Positions 9,431 through 18,258 of a stretch of DNA of 64,000 nucleotides are shown here, piece by piece. The DNA is from Roseovarius sp. MMSF_3350 (GTDB lineage Bacteria > Pseudomonadota > Alphaproteobacteria > Rhodobacterales > Rhodobacteraceae): NCBI RefSeq assembly GCF_030733425.1, contig NZ_JASHIZ010000022.1, positions 1 through 64,000 of the forward strand. Reading direction: 5' to 3'. Numbering within the stretch: position 1 is the first letter of the stretch; every line of letters starts with the position of its first letter. Position numbers and translations under genes: made by a program. A model generated the notes under the pieces. The model was not told the origin of the DNA, searched no databases, and was given only the letters and a program-made list of their open reading frames with translations.

Positions 9431-10630
9431 TTATTCGGCCGGGGTGGATTGGGTGGCTTTGTCGTCGTTCGGGTTGGCCTTTTTGCCCCGGAGCAGACGG
9501 CCGATGCGCTGTCCGCCCTCGACCAGGCCGCCGGGCAGGAAGATGACGACGGCCATGAAGATCAGGCCCAGCGTCAGGTGCCAGCCCTTGCCGATGAAAG
9601 GGTAGACGATGGCGATGATGAAGTCCTCGAGGCCATCGGGCATAAAGGCGAACCATTCGTGCAGGATGTCCTTGTTGATCTTCGACAGGATGTTTTCCAT
9701 GTACTTGATCGCGCCCGAGCCGAGGACGGGGCCGATAAGCGTGCCCGCGCCGCCGAGGATGGTCATCAGGACGACCTCTCCGCTGGCGGTCCAGAACATG
9801 CGTTCGGGACCGGCCTGGGTGTCCATCGCCACCAGCAGGCCACCGGCGAGACCGGCATACATGCCCGAGATCACGAAGGCCGCCAGCGTGTAGGGCCGCG
9901 CGTTGAGGCCGGTGTAGTACATCCGCGTCTGGTTTGATTTGACCGCCCGCAGCATGGTGCCGAAGGGCGAGCGGAAGATGCGGATCGACAGGTAGAAGGC
10001 GAGGATCATGAACACGGCGGCGATGTAGTAGCCCGCGTTGATGGTGAAGAGCCAGTCGCCGAACGACAGATCGAAGCCCGCGCGCATGTCCATTCCGAAG
10101 AGGTTGGCGCGGCCGATCTGGCCCGGCTCAAGGTTCGACAGGAGCGGGCTGTCGGTGGCCTTGATCTGCAACCCGGTCTCGCCGCCGGTGATCGGCGTCA
10201 GGACCGAATAGGCCAGGGCGTAGGACATCTGCGCGAAGGCGAGCGTCAGGATCGAGAAGTAGATTCCCGAGCGCCGCAGCGAGATGTATCCCACCGCCAG
10301 TGCGAAGAGGCCCGCAATGATCACGCCGAGGATGATGGCCGGGATCACGTTGAGCGTGACCAGCTTCATCATCCAGATCGCGGCGTAGGAGCCCACCCCG
10401 AGAAAGGCGGCATGGCCGAAGGAGAGGTAGCCCGTCAGGCCGAAGAGGATGTTGAAGCCGATGGCGAAGATCCCGTAGATCACGAAGCGCTGCATCAGGT
10501 CGGGATAGCCCGCGTTGAACTGCGCCATGCCCGAGCCTTCGGGGAAGGGGTTGAGGATGAATGGCGCCAGCAGGGTGATCGCGATGACGATCAGCAGCAG
10601 GCGGAAGTCTTTCTTGTCCAGACCGAGCAT
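9431..10630 (-). CDS. livM: LIV-type ABC transporter permease, LivM-like
   Basis: A 399-residue inner-membrane permease with about ten hydrophobic helices. It has the LivM/UrtC family stretches [17 protein letters not shown] and [21 protein letters not shown] and the [16 protein letters not shown] coupling loop. The C-terminus has a charged tail of about 35 residues. Only 3 bases separate the livH stop from this start, so translation is probably coupled. Confidence 0.92.
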   Translation of the reverse strand: MLGLDKKDFRLLLIVIAITLLAPFILNPFPEGSGMAQFNAGYPDLMQRFVIYGIFAIGFNILFGLTGYLSFGHAAFLGVGSYAAIWMMKLVTLNVIPAIILGVIIAGLFALAVGYISLRRSGIYFSILTLAFAQMSYALAYSVLTPITGGETGLQIKATDSPLLSNLEPGQIGRANLFGMDMRAGFDLSFGDWLFTINAGYYIAAVFMILAFYLSIRIFRSPFGTMLRAVKSNQTRMYYTGLNARPYTLAAFVISGMYAGLAGGLLVAMDTQAGPERMFWTASGEVVLMTILGGAGTLIGPVLGSGAIKYMENILSKINKDILHEWFAFMPDGLEDFIIAIVYPFIGKGWHLTLGLIFMAVVIFLPGGLVEGGQRIGRLLRGKKANPNDDKATQSTPAE

Positions 10631-10633
10631 GGC

Positions 10634-11665
10634 TTAGTCCTCCATGACGCCCTTGCGGCCCATGAGGCCGCGCGGACGTGTCAGCAGAATGATGATGGCA
10701 ACCAGGTAGATGATGATCTGGTTGATGCCGGGCAGGACCTCGAGCACTTCGCGCATGGAGGCGAAGCTTTCCAGGATGCCCAGAAGGAACCCGGCCAGCA
10801 CGGCGCCCGGAAGCGATCCCATGCCGCCGACGACGACGACCACGAAGCTGAGCACGAGGAAATCCATGCCCATGTGGTAGTTCGGCGAGTTGATCGGGGT
10901 GTACATGACGCCCGCAAGGCCCGCCACCGCGGCGGCGAGGCCGAACATGATGGTGAAGCGGCGGTCGATGTTGATGCCCAGAAGCTGCACGGTTTCCCGG
11001 TCGGCCATGCCGGCGCGTACGACCATCCCGAAGGTGGTGAATTGCAGGAAGGCGAAGACGGCGCCGATGATCACCGCAGCGAAGGCGAAGTAGATGATCC
11101 GCCAGTAGGGGTAGATCACCACGTTTGGATCCAGCCCCAGCATCGCGCCGAAGTCGAACGAGCCGGTAAAGGCCTCGGGGGCCGGAGTCGGAATCGGGTT
11201 CGCACCGTAGTAATACTTGATGATTTCCTGCAGCACGATCGCCAGACCGAAAGTCACGAGGATTTGGTCGGCATGGGGGCGCTTGTAGAAATGCTTGATC
11301 AGCCCGCGTTCCATGACGACGCCGATCAGCATCATCACCGGGATGGCGAAGAGGATCGACAGCGGCACGGCCCAGTCGATGATGGCGTCCCCCGTGGCCT
11401 GTCCGAACCAGTCGTGCACGTAAGGCACCTGGACCTGGAGCGGGTTGCCGAGGAAGTCGGTTTGCGTTTCGTCGACGACGGTGCGGGAGAGCGTGAGAAT
11501 GCGGCTCAGCGTGACGGCGCAGAACGCACCGATCATGAACAGCGCGCCATGCGCGAAGTTCACGACGCCCAGAGTGCCGAAGATCAGCGTCAGGCCGAGC
11601 GCGATCAGCGCATAGGCCGAGCCCTTGTCCAGCCCATTGAGAACTTGCAGGATGATGGCTTCCAT
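10634..11665 (-). CDS. livH: LIV-type ABC transporter permease, LivH-like
   Basis: A 343-residue permease with about eight hydrophobic helices, starting MEAIILQVLNGLDKGSAYAL. It carries the LivH signatures LTLIFGTLGVVNFAHGALFMIG and GMGSLPGAVLAGFLLG. The start at 11665 is preceded by GAGGGG; an ATG 42 bases further upstream lacks a family match. It follows the binding-protein gene by 134 bases, a gap that often allows higher expression of the binding protein than of the permeases. Confidence 0.92.
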   Translation of the reverse strand: MEAIILQVLNGLDKGSAYALIALGLTLIFGTLGVVNFAHGALFMIGAFCAVTLSRILTLSRTVVDETQTDFLGNPLQVQVPYVHDWFGQATGDAIIDWAVPLSILFAIPVMMLIGVVMERGLIKHFYKRPHADQILVTFGLAIVLQEIIKYYYGANPIPTPAPEAFTGSFDFGAMLGLDPNVVIYPYWRIIYFAFAAVIIGAVFAFLQFTTFGMVVRAGMADRETVQLLGINIDRRFTIMFGLAAAVAGLAGVMYTPINSPNYHMGMDFLVLSFVVVVVGGMGSLPGAVLAGFLLGILESFASMREVLEVLPGINQIIIYLVAIIILLTRPRGLMGRKGVMED

Positions 11666-11799
11666 CGGAGTGCCCCTCGGGTTTGCAGATATACCGGTTA
11701 TGATCACGGACGCGCGCGGGGCGCGTGGTCCGGCTTGGTGGTGGACGCGGGCGCAGCCGGGGCGCCCGCGTCGGTTTCTGTCAGGTCAGGCCCGTATGA

Positions 11800-13152
11800 T
11801 CAGGCGCCGTCGTTGCACTCGCCCAGGGTCGCGTCCGCGCCACCCATCTGCGGGTGATCGGGGGCATAGGTCACCTGGTCGACCGGGGTCACCTCGACGA
11901 TCTCGAGCAGGTCGAACTCGCTTTCGGGATTCTCTTTCCCTTTCACGACCAGCACGTCCTTGAAGCACTGGTGATCCTCGGCGCGGTAGAGCGTCGGACC
12001 GTTGCCCATGCCGTCGAACTCGAAGCCTTCGAGCGCTTCGACCACTGCGCAGGGGTTGAACGACCCGGCGCGTTCCACGGCGTCGGCGTAGAGCATCGCC
12101 TGAACGTAGCAGGTGTGTGCAGCCTGGGACGGCGGGAAGCCGTACTTGGTGCCGAAGGACTTGACGAATGCCTTGGAGCCTTCGTCCTGCAGCGACCAGT
12201 GCCAGTTGGTGGAGCCGAAGATGCCCTTGACGTTCTCGCCGGCACCTTTGGCCATCAGGCGGCTGTAGAGCGGAACCACGATCTGGAAGTCCTTGCCGTT
12301 GACCTGCTTGTCGCGCAGGCCGAACTGCACGGCGTTGGTCAGCGAGTTGACCATGTTGCCGCCGTAGTGGTTGAGGACCAGCGTGTCGGCACCCGATTGC
12401 AGCACGGGCGCGATGTAGGACGAGAAGTCGGTCTGCGTCAGCGGCGTTTTCACGGCGGCGACGGTTTCCCAGCCCATGGCCTCGGTCGAGGCGCGCACGG
12501 CTTCCTCGGTGGTGTAGCCCCAGTTGTAGTCTGCGGTCAGGTGATAGGCCTTGCGGTCGGTGCCGTAGGCGTTGGCCAGCACCGGCGCAAGCGCCGCGCC
12601 CGACATGTAGGAGTTGAAGAAGTGGCGGAAGCCGTTGGCCTTGCGGTCCTTGCCGGTGGTGTCGTTGGAGTGGGTCAGACCGGCCATGAAGATGACGCCG
12701 GCCTCCTGGCAGAGCGCCTGCACGGCCACGGCCACGCCCGAGGACGAGCCGCCGGTGATCATCACCGCGCCGTCTTTCTCGATCATCGACTTGGCCGAGG
12801 CGCGGGCCGCGTCGGCCTTGGTTTGCGTGTCGCCGGTGACGTATTCGACTTTCTTGCCCATGATGCCGTTGCCTTGCAGGGCGTTGGACGAGAAGGTGTT
12901 CATCATGCCGCCGTCGCCGCCACCGTTCAGGTGCTCGACCGCCAGTTCGTAGGCGCGCAGTTCGTCCGCGCCCTCATCGGCGTAGGGGCCGGTCTGCGGC
13001 ACGTTGAAGCCCAGCGTGACGGTGTCGCCGGTGGGTTCGTTGGTGAACGCTGCGGCGGAGCTTGCCGTGAAGATGGTCGGCAGTGCGACGCCGGCGCCCG
13101 CGATGGCGCTGGTCTTCAGAAGGCCACGACGCGTGAGGTCAGTTTTGGACAT
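11800..13152 (-). CDS. LIV-type ABC transporter substrate-binding protein with Tat-type signal
   Basis: A 450-residue periplasmic binding protein of the Leu/Ile/Val, amide and urea type (peripla_BP_6). The N-terminus, MSKTDLTRRGLLKTSAIAG, has the twin-arginine pattern TRRGLLK followed by a hydrophobic stretch and an Ala-rich cleavage region, so export is probably through Tat. The mature domain begins near DTVTLGFNVPQTGPYADEGA. The start at 13152 has GGGAGGG upstream. It is the first gene of the transporter operon and is divergent from the ScfR-like regulator across 216 bases. The ligand is unknown. Confidence 0.9.
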   Translation of the reverse strand: MSKTDLTRRGLLKTSAIAGAGVALPTIFTASSAAAFTNEPTGDTVTLGFNVPQTGPYADEGADELRAYELAVEHLNGGGDGGMMNTFSSNALQGNGIMGKKVEYVTGDTQTKADAARASAKSMIEKDGAVMITGGSSSGVAVAVQALCQEAGVIFMAGLTHSNDTTGKDRKANGFRHFFNSYMSGAALAPVLANAYGTDRKAYHLTADYNWGYTTEEAVRASTEAMGWETVAAVKTPLTQTDFSSYIAPVLQSGADTLVLNHYGGNMVNSLTNAVQFGLRDKQVNGKDFQIVVPLYSRLMAKGAGENVKGIFGSTNWHWSLQDEGSKAFVKSFGTKYGFPPSQAAHTCYVQAMLYADAVERAGSFNPCAVVEALEGFEFDGMGNGPTLYRAEDHQCFKDVLVVKGKENPESEFDLLEIVEVTPVDQVTYAPDHPQMGGADATLGECNDGA

Positions 13153-13264
13153 TGAATCCCTCCCTTGAGTGTTTCTGCGGCCGGGCCTCCTCAAGCCGGG
13201 CCGCACGCACAAATGTGCTGTCGGCATTATTGGGCGCCACTGAAAACCGTTCAACAAGCGCCTT

Positions 13265-13330
13265 GTGGCAAACGCCTTTTTTGTAAATAAAATCTTCAAT
13301 GCAGCGCAGAAATCTGTAAATTTGTTTTCT
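13265..13330. promoter_or_regulatory. AT-rich control region between the transporter operon and the ScfR-like gene, with repeated TGTAAAT
   Basis: Within the 216-bp divergent intergenic region an AT-rich block holds two direct copies of TGTAAAT (13282-13288 and 13315-13321), three helical turns apart. They sit in TTTTTTGTAAATAAAA and CTGTAAATTTGTTTT. RamB/ScfR-type regulators are known to bind TTTGC/TAAA-like sites, so these are candidate operators for the adjacent regulator. Promoters for both directions must lie here, but -10 and -35 boxes cannot be fixed confidently. Confidence 0.45.
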
Positions 13331-13368
13331 AAAGGTGGCGAAGGCCTGAGTGGAAAGGGACTATCGGC

Positions 13369-14676
13369 ATGAGCGAGACCGGAATGGCAGGCACGCGCAT
13401 TCGCCAGCGGCGGCTGGTGGCCGGCCTGAAGCAGGCCGAGCTGGCGGCGGCTGCGGGCATATCGCCCAGCTACCTCAACCTGATCGAGCATAACCGGCGT
13501 CGAATCGGCGGGCGCACCCTGTTGCAGATCGCCGAGGCCCTGGGCGTGGAGCCGGCGACGTTGACCGAGGGCGTGCAGTCGCAGCTTCTGGCGGCCTTGC
13601 AGGAGGCGGCGGGCGAGACCAAGACGGGCGGGGCGTATGCCGAGGTCGCGCCCGAACTCGACCGGGTCGAGGAGTTCGTGGGGCGCTTTCCCGGTTGGGC
13701 CGGGCGGCTGGCCGACCTGGGCCGGCAGCGCGACGCGCTGGAACGCACGGTGAAGGCATTGAGCGAGCGACTGGCGCACGACCCGGAACTGTCGGCGACG
13801 CTGCACGAGGTGATTTCCACCGTGACGTCGATCCGGTCGACCGCGTCGATCCTGGCCGAGACGCGGGAGCTGGAGCCCGAATGGCAGATGCGCTTTCACC
13901 GCAACATCAACGAGGATGGCGCCCGGCTGGCCGAAGGAGCCGAGGCGCTGATGCGTTACCTCGAGGCCGCGCCCGAGGCCGGCGCGGAGGTGACCTCGCC
14001 GCAGGACGAGATGCATGCCTTCCTGGAGCGCCACGGATTTCATTTTCCGCAGCTGGAAGGCTGGGGTGCGGTCGCGCGGGTAGAGCCGTTGGTGGCGGAG
14101 ATCGAGCACCGGGCGGCGCGGGCGTTGGCCCGGGTGGCGCTGACACAGGTGCTTGAGGATGCGCGGGCGCTGCCGCGCGACGAGATGGAGGCGCAGCTGG
14201 CAGCACATGGCCCGGCGCCCGACGCCATCGCGCGCGCCACCGGCAGATCGCTGGCGCAGGTGTTCCGGCGCCTGGCGATGCTACCCGAAGAGATGGTGGG
14301 GCCGGTTGGATTGATCGTCGTGGACGGTGCCGGGGCGCTGATCCTGCGCAAGACGGTCATGGGGTTCGCCACGCCGCGCAGCGGGGCGGGCTGTGCCATG
14401 TGGCCACTTTACGAGGTACTGGGCCAGCCGGCGCGCCCGGTGCAGGCCGTTTTGGTTCAGGGCGATTTGCGGGTGCGGGCGCTGGCGGTTGCCGAGGAGA
14501 CGGTGCCGGCGGGGTTCGACCACCCGCCGCTGACGCGGGCCTACATGCTGTTGTTGCCCGAACGGCGCGGGCCTGAGCGCGAGCAAGGCCGGCCCGTGGG
14601 AGTGACCTGCCGGATCTGTCCGATCGAGGGCTGCCTTGCGCGGCGCGAGGGATCGGTCCTGCGGGACCGGTTATGA
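13369..14676 (+). CDS. ScfR/RamB-like XRE-family short-chain acyl-CoA regulator
   Basis: A 435-residue cytosolic regulator. Residues about 10-65 form an XRE helix-turn-helix (RQRRLVAGLKQAELAAAAGI then SPSYLNLIEHNRR). A central region of about 250 residues and the DUF2083-type end follow, with the cysteine pattern CRICPIEGC near residues 415-424. This is the architecture of short-chain fatty acid regulators (RamB, PrpQ/MccR, ScfR), which respond to acyl-CoA and control acetate, glyoxylate or propionate genes. It is divergent from the transporter-acs cluster, which it probably regulates. ATG 13369 is used because of its AAGGGA ribosome binding site; MAGTRIR 12 bases on is an alternative. Confidence 0.85.
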   Translation: MSETGMAGTRIRQRRLVAGLKQAELAAAAGISPSYLNLIEHNRRRIGGRTLLQIAEALGVEPATLTEGVQSQLLAALQEAAGETKTGGAYAEVAPELDRVEEFVGRFPGWAGRLADLGRQRDALERTVKALSERLAHDPELSATLHEVISTVTSIRSTASILAETRELEPEWQMRFHRNINEDGARLAEGAEALMRYLEAAPEAGAEVTSPQDEMHAFLERHGFHFPQLEGWGAVARVEPLVAEIEHRAARALARVALTQVLEDARALPRDEMEAQLAAHGPAPDAIARATGRSLAQVFRRLAMLPEEMVGPVGLIVVDGAGALILRKTVMGFATPRSGAGCAMWPLYEVLGQPARPVQAVLVQGDLRVRALAVAEETVPAGFDHPPLTRAYMLLLPERRGPEREQGRPVGVTCRICPIEGCLARREGSVLRDRL

Positions 14677-14759
14677 GCGATGTTCTTTTGACAGGGCCGA
14701 CGAGTTTCGCAATAGTCATCGGACGGGAGAGGACTTTGATCGGAGGGGAGGCCGGTTAG

Positions 14760-15128
14760 ATGGGGAAGACCGTACTTCTGATCGAGGATGAACAGAATAT
14801 CATCGAGGCGGTGAGCTTTATCCTGTCCCGTGACGGATGGGAGGTGAAGACCCACGCCAACGGCCAGAACGCGATGGAGGCGGTTCGCGCGCGCGAACCG
14901 GACGTGGTGATCCTGGACGTGATGCTGCCGGGCAAGAGCGGGTTCGACATCCTGTCCGAGATCCGGGCCGAGGCGCAGTTTGCAAGCCTGCCCGTGCTGA
15001 TGCTCTCGGCGCGGGGCCAGGCCAAGGACCTCGAGATGGCCGAGCGGGCCGGGGCCAATCGCTACATGACCAAGCCGTTTTCCAATGCCGAGGTGCTGGA
15101 CGCCGTGCGGGCGCTGGTGCCGTCATGA
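14760..15128 (+). CDS. Single-domain response regulator
   Basis: A 122-residue receiver domain without an output domain. The acidic pocket is IEDE, the phosphoacceptor Asp is in VILDVMLPGKSG (about residue 52), and the conserved Lys is in YMTKPFSNAEV. The start has the strong GGAGGGGAGG ribosome binding region. The TGA overlaps the ATG of the next gene. Since the kinase lies two genes downstream in the same operon, this receiver is probably its partner. CrbR, the partner of CrbS in gamma-proteobacteria, has a LuxR-type DNA-binding domain; this one does not, so it must act by protein contact or phosphotransfer. Confidence 0.93.
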   Translation: MGKTVLLIEDEQNIIEAVSFILSRDGWEVKTHANGQNAMEAVRAREPDVVILDVMLPGKSGFDILSEIRAEAQFASLPVLMLSARGQAKDLEMAERAGANRYMTKPFSNAEVLDAVRALVPS

Positions 15129-15424
15129 GCCCCGAGCGGGGGCATGTATTTCTGGCGCGGCGGGCGTATTTCCAGCGCCGGTTGATGGATGCCGCGCGGC
15201 TGCTGCCGGTGCTGGGCGCGGGAATGTTCGTGCTGCCGCTTCTGTGGAAGTCCGGTGAGGGTGCGCGCACGGTCGTGGTGATGTTCTACATCTTTCTCAG
15301 CTGGAGCGCGCTGATCGGGCTGGGCTGGATCGTGTCGCGGCGGTTGTCGGGGCCGGAGACGGCTGACCCGGCCGGTGCGAAAGGCGATGCGGACGAGCAG
15401 GTGCGTGTCTCCCGGGAGGGATGA
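15125..15424 (+). CDS. Small membrane protein with two helices, coupled to a symporter-like sensor kinase
   Basis: A 99-residue protein with a basic N-terminus (RGHVFLARRAYFQRR), two predicted membrane helices (about residues 23-40 and 48-68) and a charged cytoplasmic tail. Its ATG overlaps the response regulator stop (ATGA) and its stop directly abuts the kinase ATG, so the three genes are translated as a unit. Sodium/acetate symporters often have a small two-helix partner (YjcH/DUF4212 type) encoded just before them. The position suggests an analogous subunit for the symporter half of the kinase, but the sequence match is not obvious. Confidence 0.8.
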   Translation: MSPERGHVFLARRAYFQRRLMDAARLLPVLGAGMFVLPLLWKSGEGARTVVVMFYIFLSWSALIGLGWIVSRRLSGPETADPAGAKGDADEQVRVSREG

Positions 15425-18118
15425 ATGGGCGCGCTCAACGCCATTGTCCTTGTCAGTCTTCTTTACGTGGCGCTGCTGTTCGGCGTGGCCTTCGCGGCGG
15501 ACCGGGCGGCGGCGCGGGGACGAGGCACGTGGTTGCGTTCGCCCATCGTCTACACGCTGTCGCTGTCGATCTACTGCACGGCCTGGACATTCTATGGCGC
15601 GGTCGGCTTTGCGGCGCGGTCGGGGCTTGAGTACCTGACGATCTACCTGGGCCCGACATTGGTGATGATCGGCTGGTGGTGGACCCTGCGCAAGATGGTG
15701 CGGGTGGGGCGCAGCCAGCGCATCACCTCGATCGCCGACCTGATTTCCAGCCGCTTCGGCAAGTCGAACGCGCTGGCGGTCTTCGTCACGATCCTGGCGG
15801 TGATCGGCTCGACGCCCTATATCGCGCTGCAACTTCAGTCGGTAACGATTTCCTTTGCCGCCTTCGCCGCCGTCGACCCCACCCATACCGGAGAGATCAG
15901 CGAGACCGGCGTGGCGCTGTGGGTGGCCTTCGGCCTGATGGTGTTCACGATCCTGTTCGGCACCCGGAACCTTGACGCCAATGAGCGGCATCATGGCCTG
16001 GTTATGGCCATCGCGCTGGAGGCGGTGGTGAAGCTCTGCGCCTTGTTGGCCGTCGGAATCTTCGTGGTCTGGGGCCTGGCGGGCGGCGTCGAGGAGACCC
16101 TGTCGCGGATCGACGAAAGCGCCATCGCGCGGTGGGAGGTGCCGGGCAGCCGCTGGGTGGGCCTGACGCTGTTGTCGGCGGCGGCCTTCATGTGCTTGCC
16201 GCGGATGTTCCAGGTGATGGTGGTGGAAAACGAGGACGAGGCGCATCTGCGCACCGCCTCATGGGCGTTTCCGACCTATGTGATGCTGATGAGCCTGTTC
16301 GTGGTGCCGATCGCGGCGGTGGGCCTCGACCTCAGCCCCGCGGGCGCCAACCCGGATCTCTTCGTGCTGACGCTGCCGCTGGTGAACGGGCAGGAGGGGT
16401 TGGCGGTCCTGTCGTTCCTGGGCGGGTTCAGCAGCGCCACCTCGATGGTGATCGTGGCGGCCATCGCGCTGTCGACGATGGTGTCGAACCACGTGGTGAT
16501 GCCCGTGTGGCTGTGGATGACCGGGGGCAGCGCCGTAATCTCCGGCGACGTGCGGACGGTGGCGATCCGGGCGCGGCGATTGTCGATCATGGTGATCCTG
16601 TTCCTGGGATACCTTTATTTCCGCGTCTCGGGCGGTGGCGCGGCCCTGGCGGCGATCGGACTGATTTCCTTTGTCGGCGTGGCGCAGTTCCTGCCGGCGC
16701 TTCTGGGCGGGCTGTTCTGGCGCGGGGCCAACCGGCGCGGGGCGCTGGCAGGGCTTGCCGTGGGCTTTGCCGTCTGGATGTACAGCCTGTTCCTGCCCAG
16801 CTTCGGCGCCTCGGCGGTGATGCCGCAAGGGGTGCTGGAGAACGGTCTGATGGGCCTGTCCTGGCTGCGGCCCCAGGCGCTGTTCGGGGCGCAGGGCATG
16901 GACCCGGTCATCCATGCCTTCATGTGGAGCCTGTCGCTCAACATCGTGGTGTTCGCGGTGGTGTCGCTGGTCAGCTTCCCGCAGCCGGTGGAGCGCTTGC
17001 AGGGCGCGCAGTTCGTCAACGTGTTCGACCATTCGACGCCATCGGGCGGCTGGACCGGCGGGCTGGCGCAGAGCGAGGACCTGATGATCATGGCACAGCG
17101 GATCATGGGCGCGCAGGAGGCGCAGGCGCTTTTTGCCGAGGCGGCACGCGAACAGGGCGTCAGCGGCTATCTGCCGGAACCCACGCCCGATTTCCTGGGC
17201 CGGCTGGAACGGTCGCTGGCGGGCTCGGTCGGGGCGGCGACGGCACATGCGATGATCAGCCAGATCGTGGGCGGCGCCAGCGTGTCGGTGCAGGACCTGA
17301 TGGCGGTGGCCGACGAGACCGCGCAGATCATGGAATATTCCAGCCAGCTGGAAATGAAGACCGAGGAGCAGGCGCGGACCGCACGGCAACTGCGGCAGGC
17401 GAACGAAAAGCTGACCCAGATCTCGGTGCAGAAGGACGCCTTCCTGAGCCAGATCAGCCACGAGTTGCGCACGCCGATGACGTCGATCCGGGCGTTCTCG
17501 GAAATCCTGCGCGACGGTGCCGGGATCCGCCCCGACGAGCAGAGCCGCTATGCGTCGATCATCCATGACGAGGCGGTGCGCCTGACCCGGCTTCTGGACG
17601 ATCTTCTGGATCTCAGTGTGCTGGAGAACGCGCAGATCGTGCTGAACCTACAGGAAGGAACGCTGGGGCCGCTCCTGGACCGGGCCGAGGTGGCGGCAGG
17701 GCTGTCGGAGGGGGAAATGGCGGTCCGCCGTGACGCGCGCGCCGACCAGATCCGTCTGCATACAGACACCGACCGGCTGGCGCAGGTGTTCATCAACCTG
17801 ATGTCGAACGCGCGCAAGTATTGCGATGCCGCCGAGCCGCGTCTGGATATTCGTGTGGCCGAGCGTGACGGGATGCTTCAGGTGGATTTCATCGACAACG
17901 GCAACGGGATTCCGGCCGGCCAACAGGGCACGGTGTTCGAGAAATTCTCGCGGGTGAGCGAAAACAAGGCCGGTGGCGCGGGGCTGGGGTTGGCCATCTG
18001 CCGCGAGATCATGGCCCGGCTGGGCGGCGGGATCGAATATCTGCCGGGGCAGGCGGGCGGGGCGTTCCGGGTCTATCTGCCGGCGGTGCAGGGCGCGGCT
18101 GTCGAGGCGGCGCAGTAG
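15425..18118 (+). CDS. CrbS/CbrA-like hybrid: sodium:solute symporter domain fused to histidine kinase
   Basis: An 897-residue inner-membrane sensor kinase. Residues about 1-500 form a sodium:solute symporter (SSF) module of roughly 13 helices. A linker with the STAC-like region and a coiled coil (SSQLEMKTEEQARTARQLRQ) follows. The HisKA phosphoacceptor is in SHELRTPMTS (His about 679), with N box NLMSNARKYCD, G1 DNGNGIP and G2 GAGLGLAICREI. CrbS and CbrA kinases of this type regulate acs and carbon use in Vibrio and Pseudomonas. Presence close to acs, an ABC importer and an ScfR-like regulator supports an acetate or carboxylate sensing role here. Confidence 0.92.
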   Translation: MGALNAIVLVSLLYVALLFGVAFAADRAAARGRGTWLRSPIVYTLSLSIYCTAWTFYGAVGFAARSGLEYLTIYLGPTLVMIGWWWTLRKMVRVGRSQRITSIADLISSRFGKSNALAVFVTILAVIGSTPYIALQLQSVTISFAAFAAVDPTHTGEISETGVALWVAFGLMVFTILFGTRNLDANERHHGLVMAIALEAVVKLCALLAVGIFVVWGLAGGVEETLSRIDESAIARWEVPGSRWVGLTLLSAAAFMCLPRMFQVMVVENEDEAHLRTASWAFPTYVMLMSLFVVPIAAVGLDLSPAGANPDLFVLTLPLVNGQEGLAVLSFLGGFSSATSMVIVAAIALSTMVSNHVVMPVWLWMTGGSAVISGDVRTVAIRARRLSIMVILFLGYLYFRVSGGGAALAAIGLISFVGVAQFLPALLGGLFWRGANRRGALAGLAVGFAVWMYSLFLPSFGASAVMPQGVLENGLMGLSWLRPQALFGAQGMDPVIHAFMWSLSLNIVVFAVVSLVSFPQPVERLQGAQFVNVFDHSTPSGGWTGGLAQSEDLMIMAQRIMGAQEAQALFAEAAREQGVSGYLPEPTPDFLGRLERSLAGSVGAATAHAMISQIVGGASVSVQDLMAVADETAQIMEYSSQLEMKTEEQARTARQLRQANEKLTQISVQKDAFLSQISHELRTPMTSIRAFSEILRDGAGIRPDEQSRYASIIHDEAVRLTRLLDDLLDLSVLENAQIVLNLQEGTLGPLLDRAEVAAGLSEGEMAVRRDARADQIRLHTDTDRLAQVFINLMSNARKYCDAAEPRLDIRVAERDGMLQVDFIDNGNGIPAGQQGTVFEKFSRVSENKAGGAGLGLAICREIMARLGGGIEYLPGQAGGAFRVYLPAVQGAAVEAAQ

Positions 18119-18258
18119 AGCGGGCATAAATCCTATCGTAACCTTCTTGCGGTTAACTGCCGCAAAATCGCCCGGTCCGGATCGGCCCGGCGGGCGGGCG
18201 TCCCGGTGCGCCGCGTCGAACCCGGCGACCGCCATAGCAGGAGGGGCAGAAAAAGGTC

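Noticed and set aside
10412-11857. A 481-codon plus-strand frame opposite the LIV permease genes
   Set aside because: Antisense shadow of livH and livM with low-complexity His/Asp/Gln/Arg sequence.
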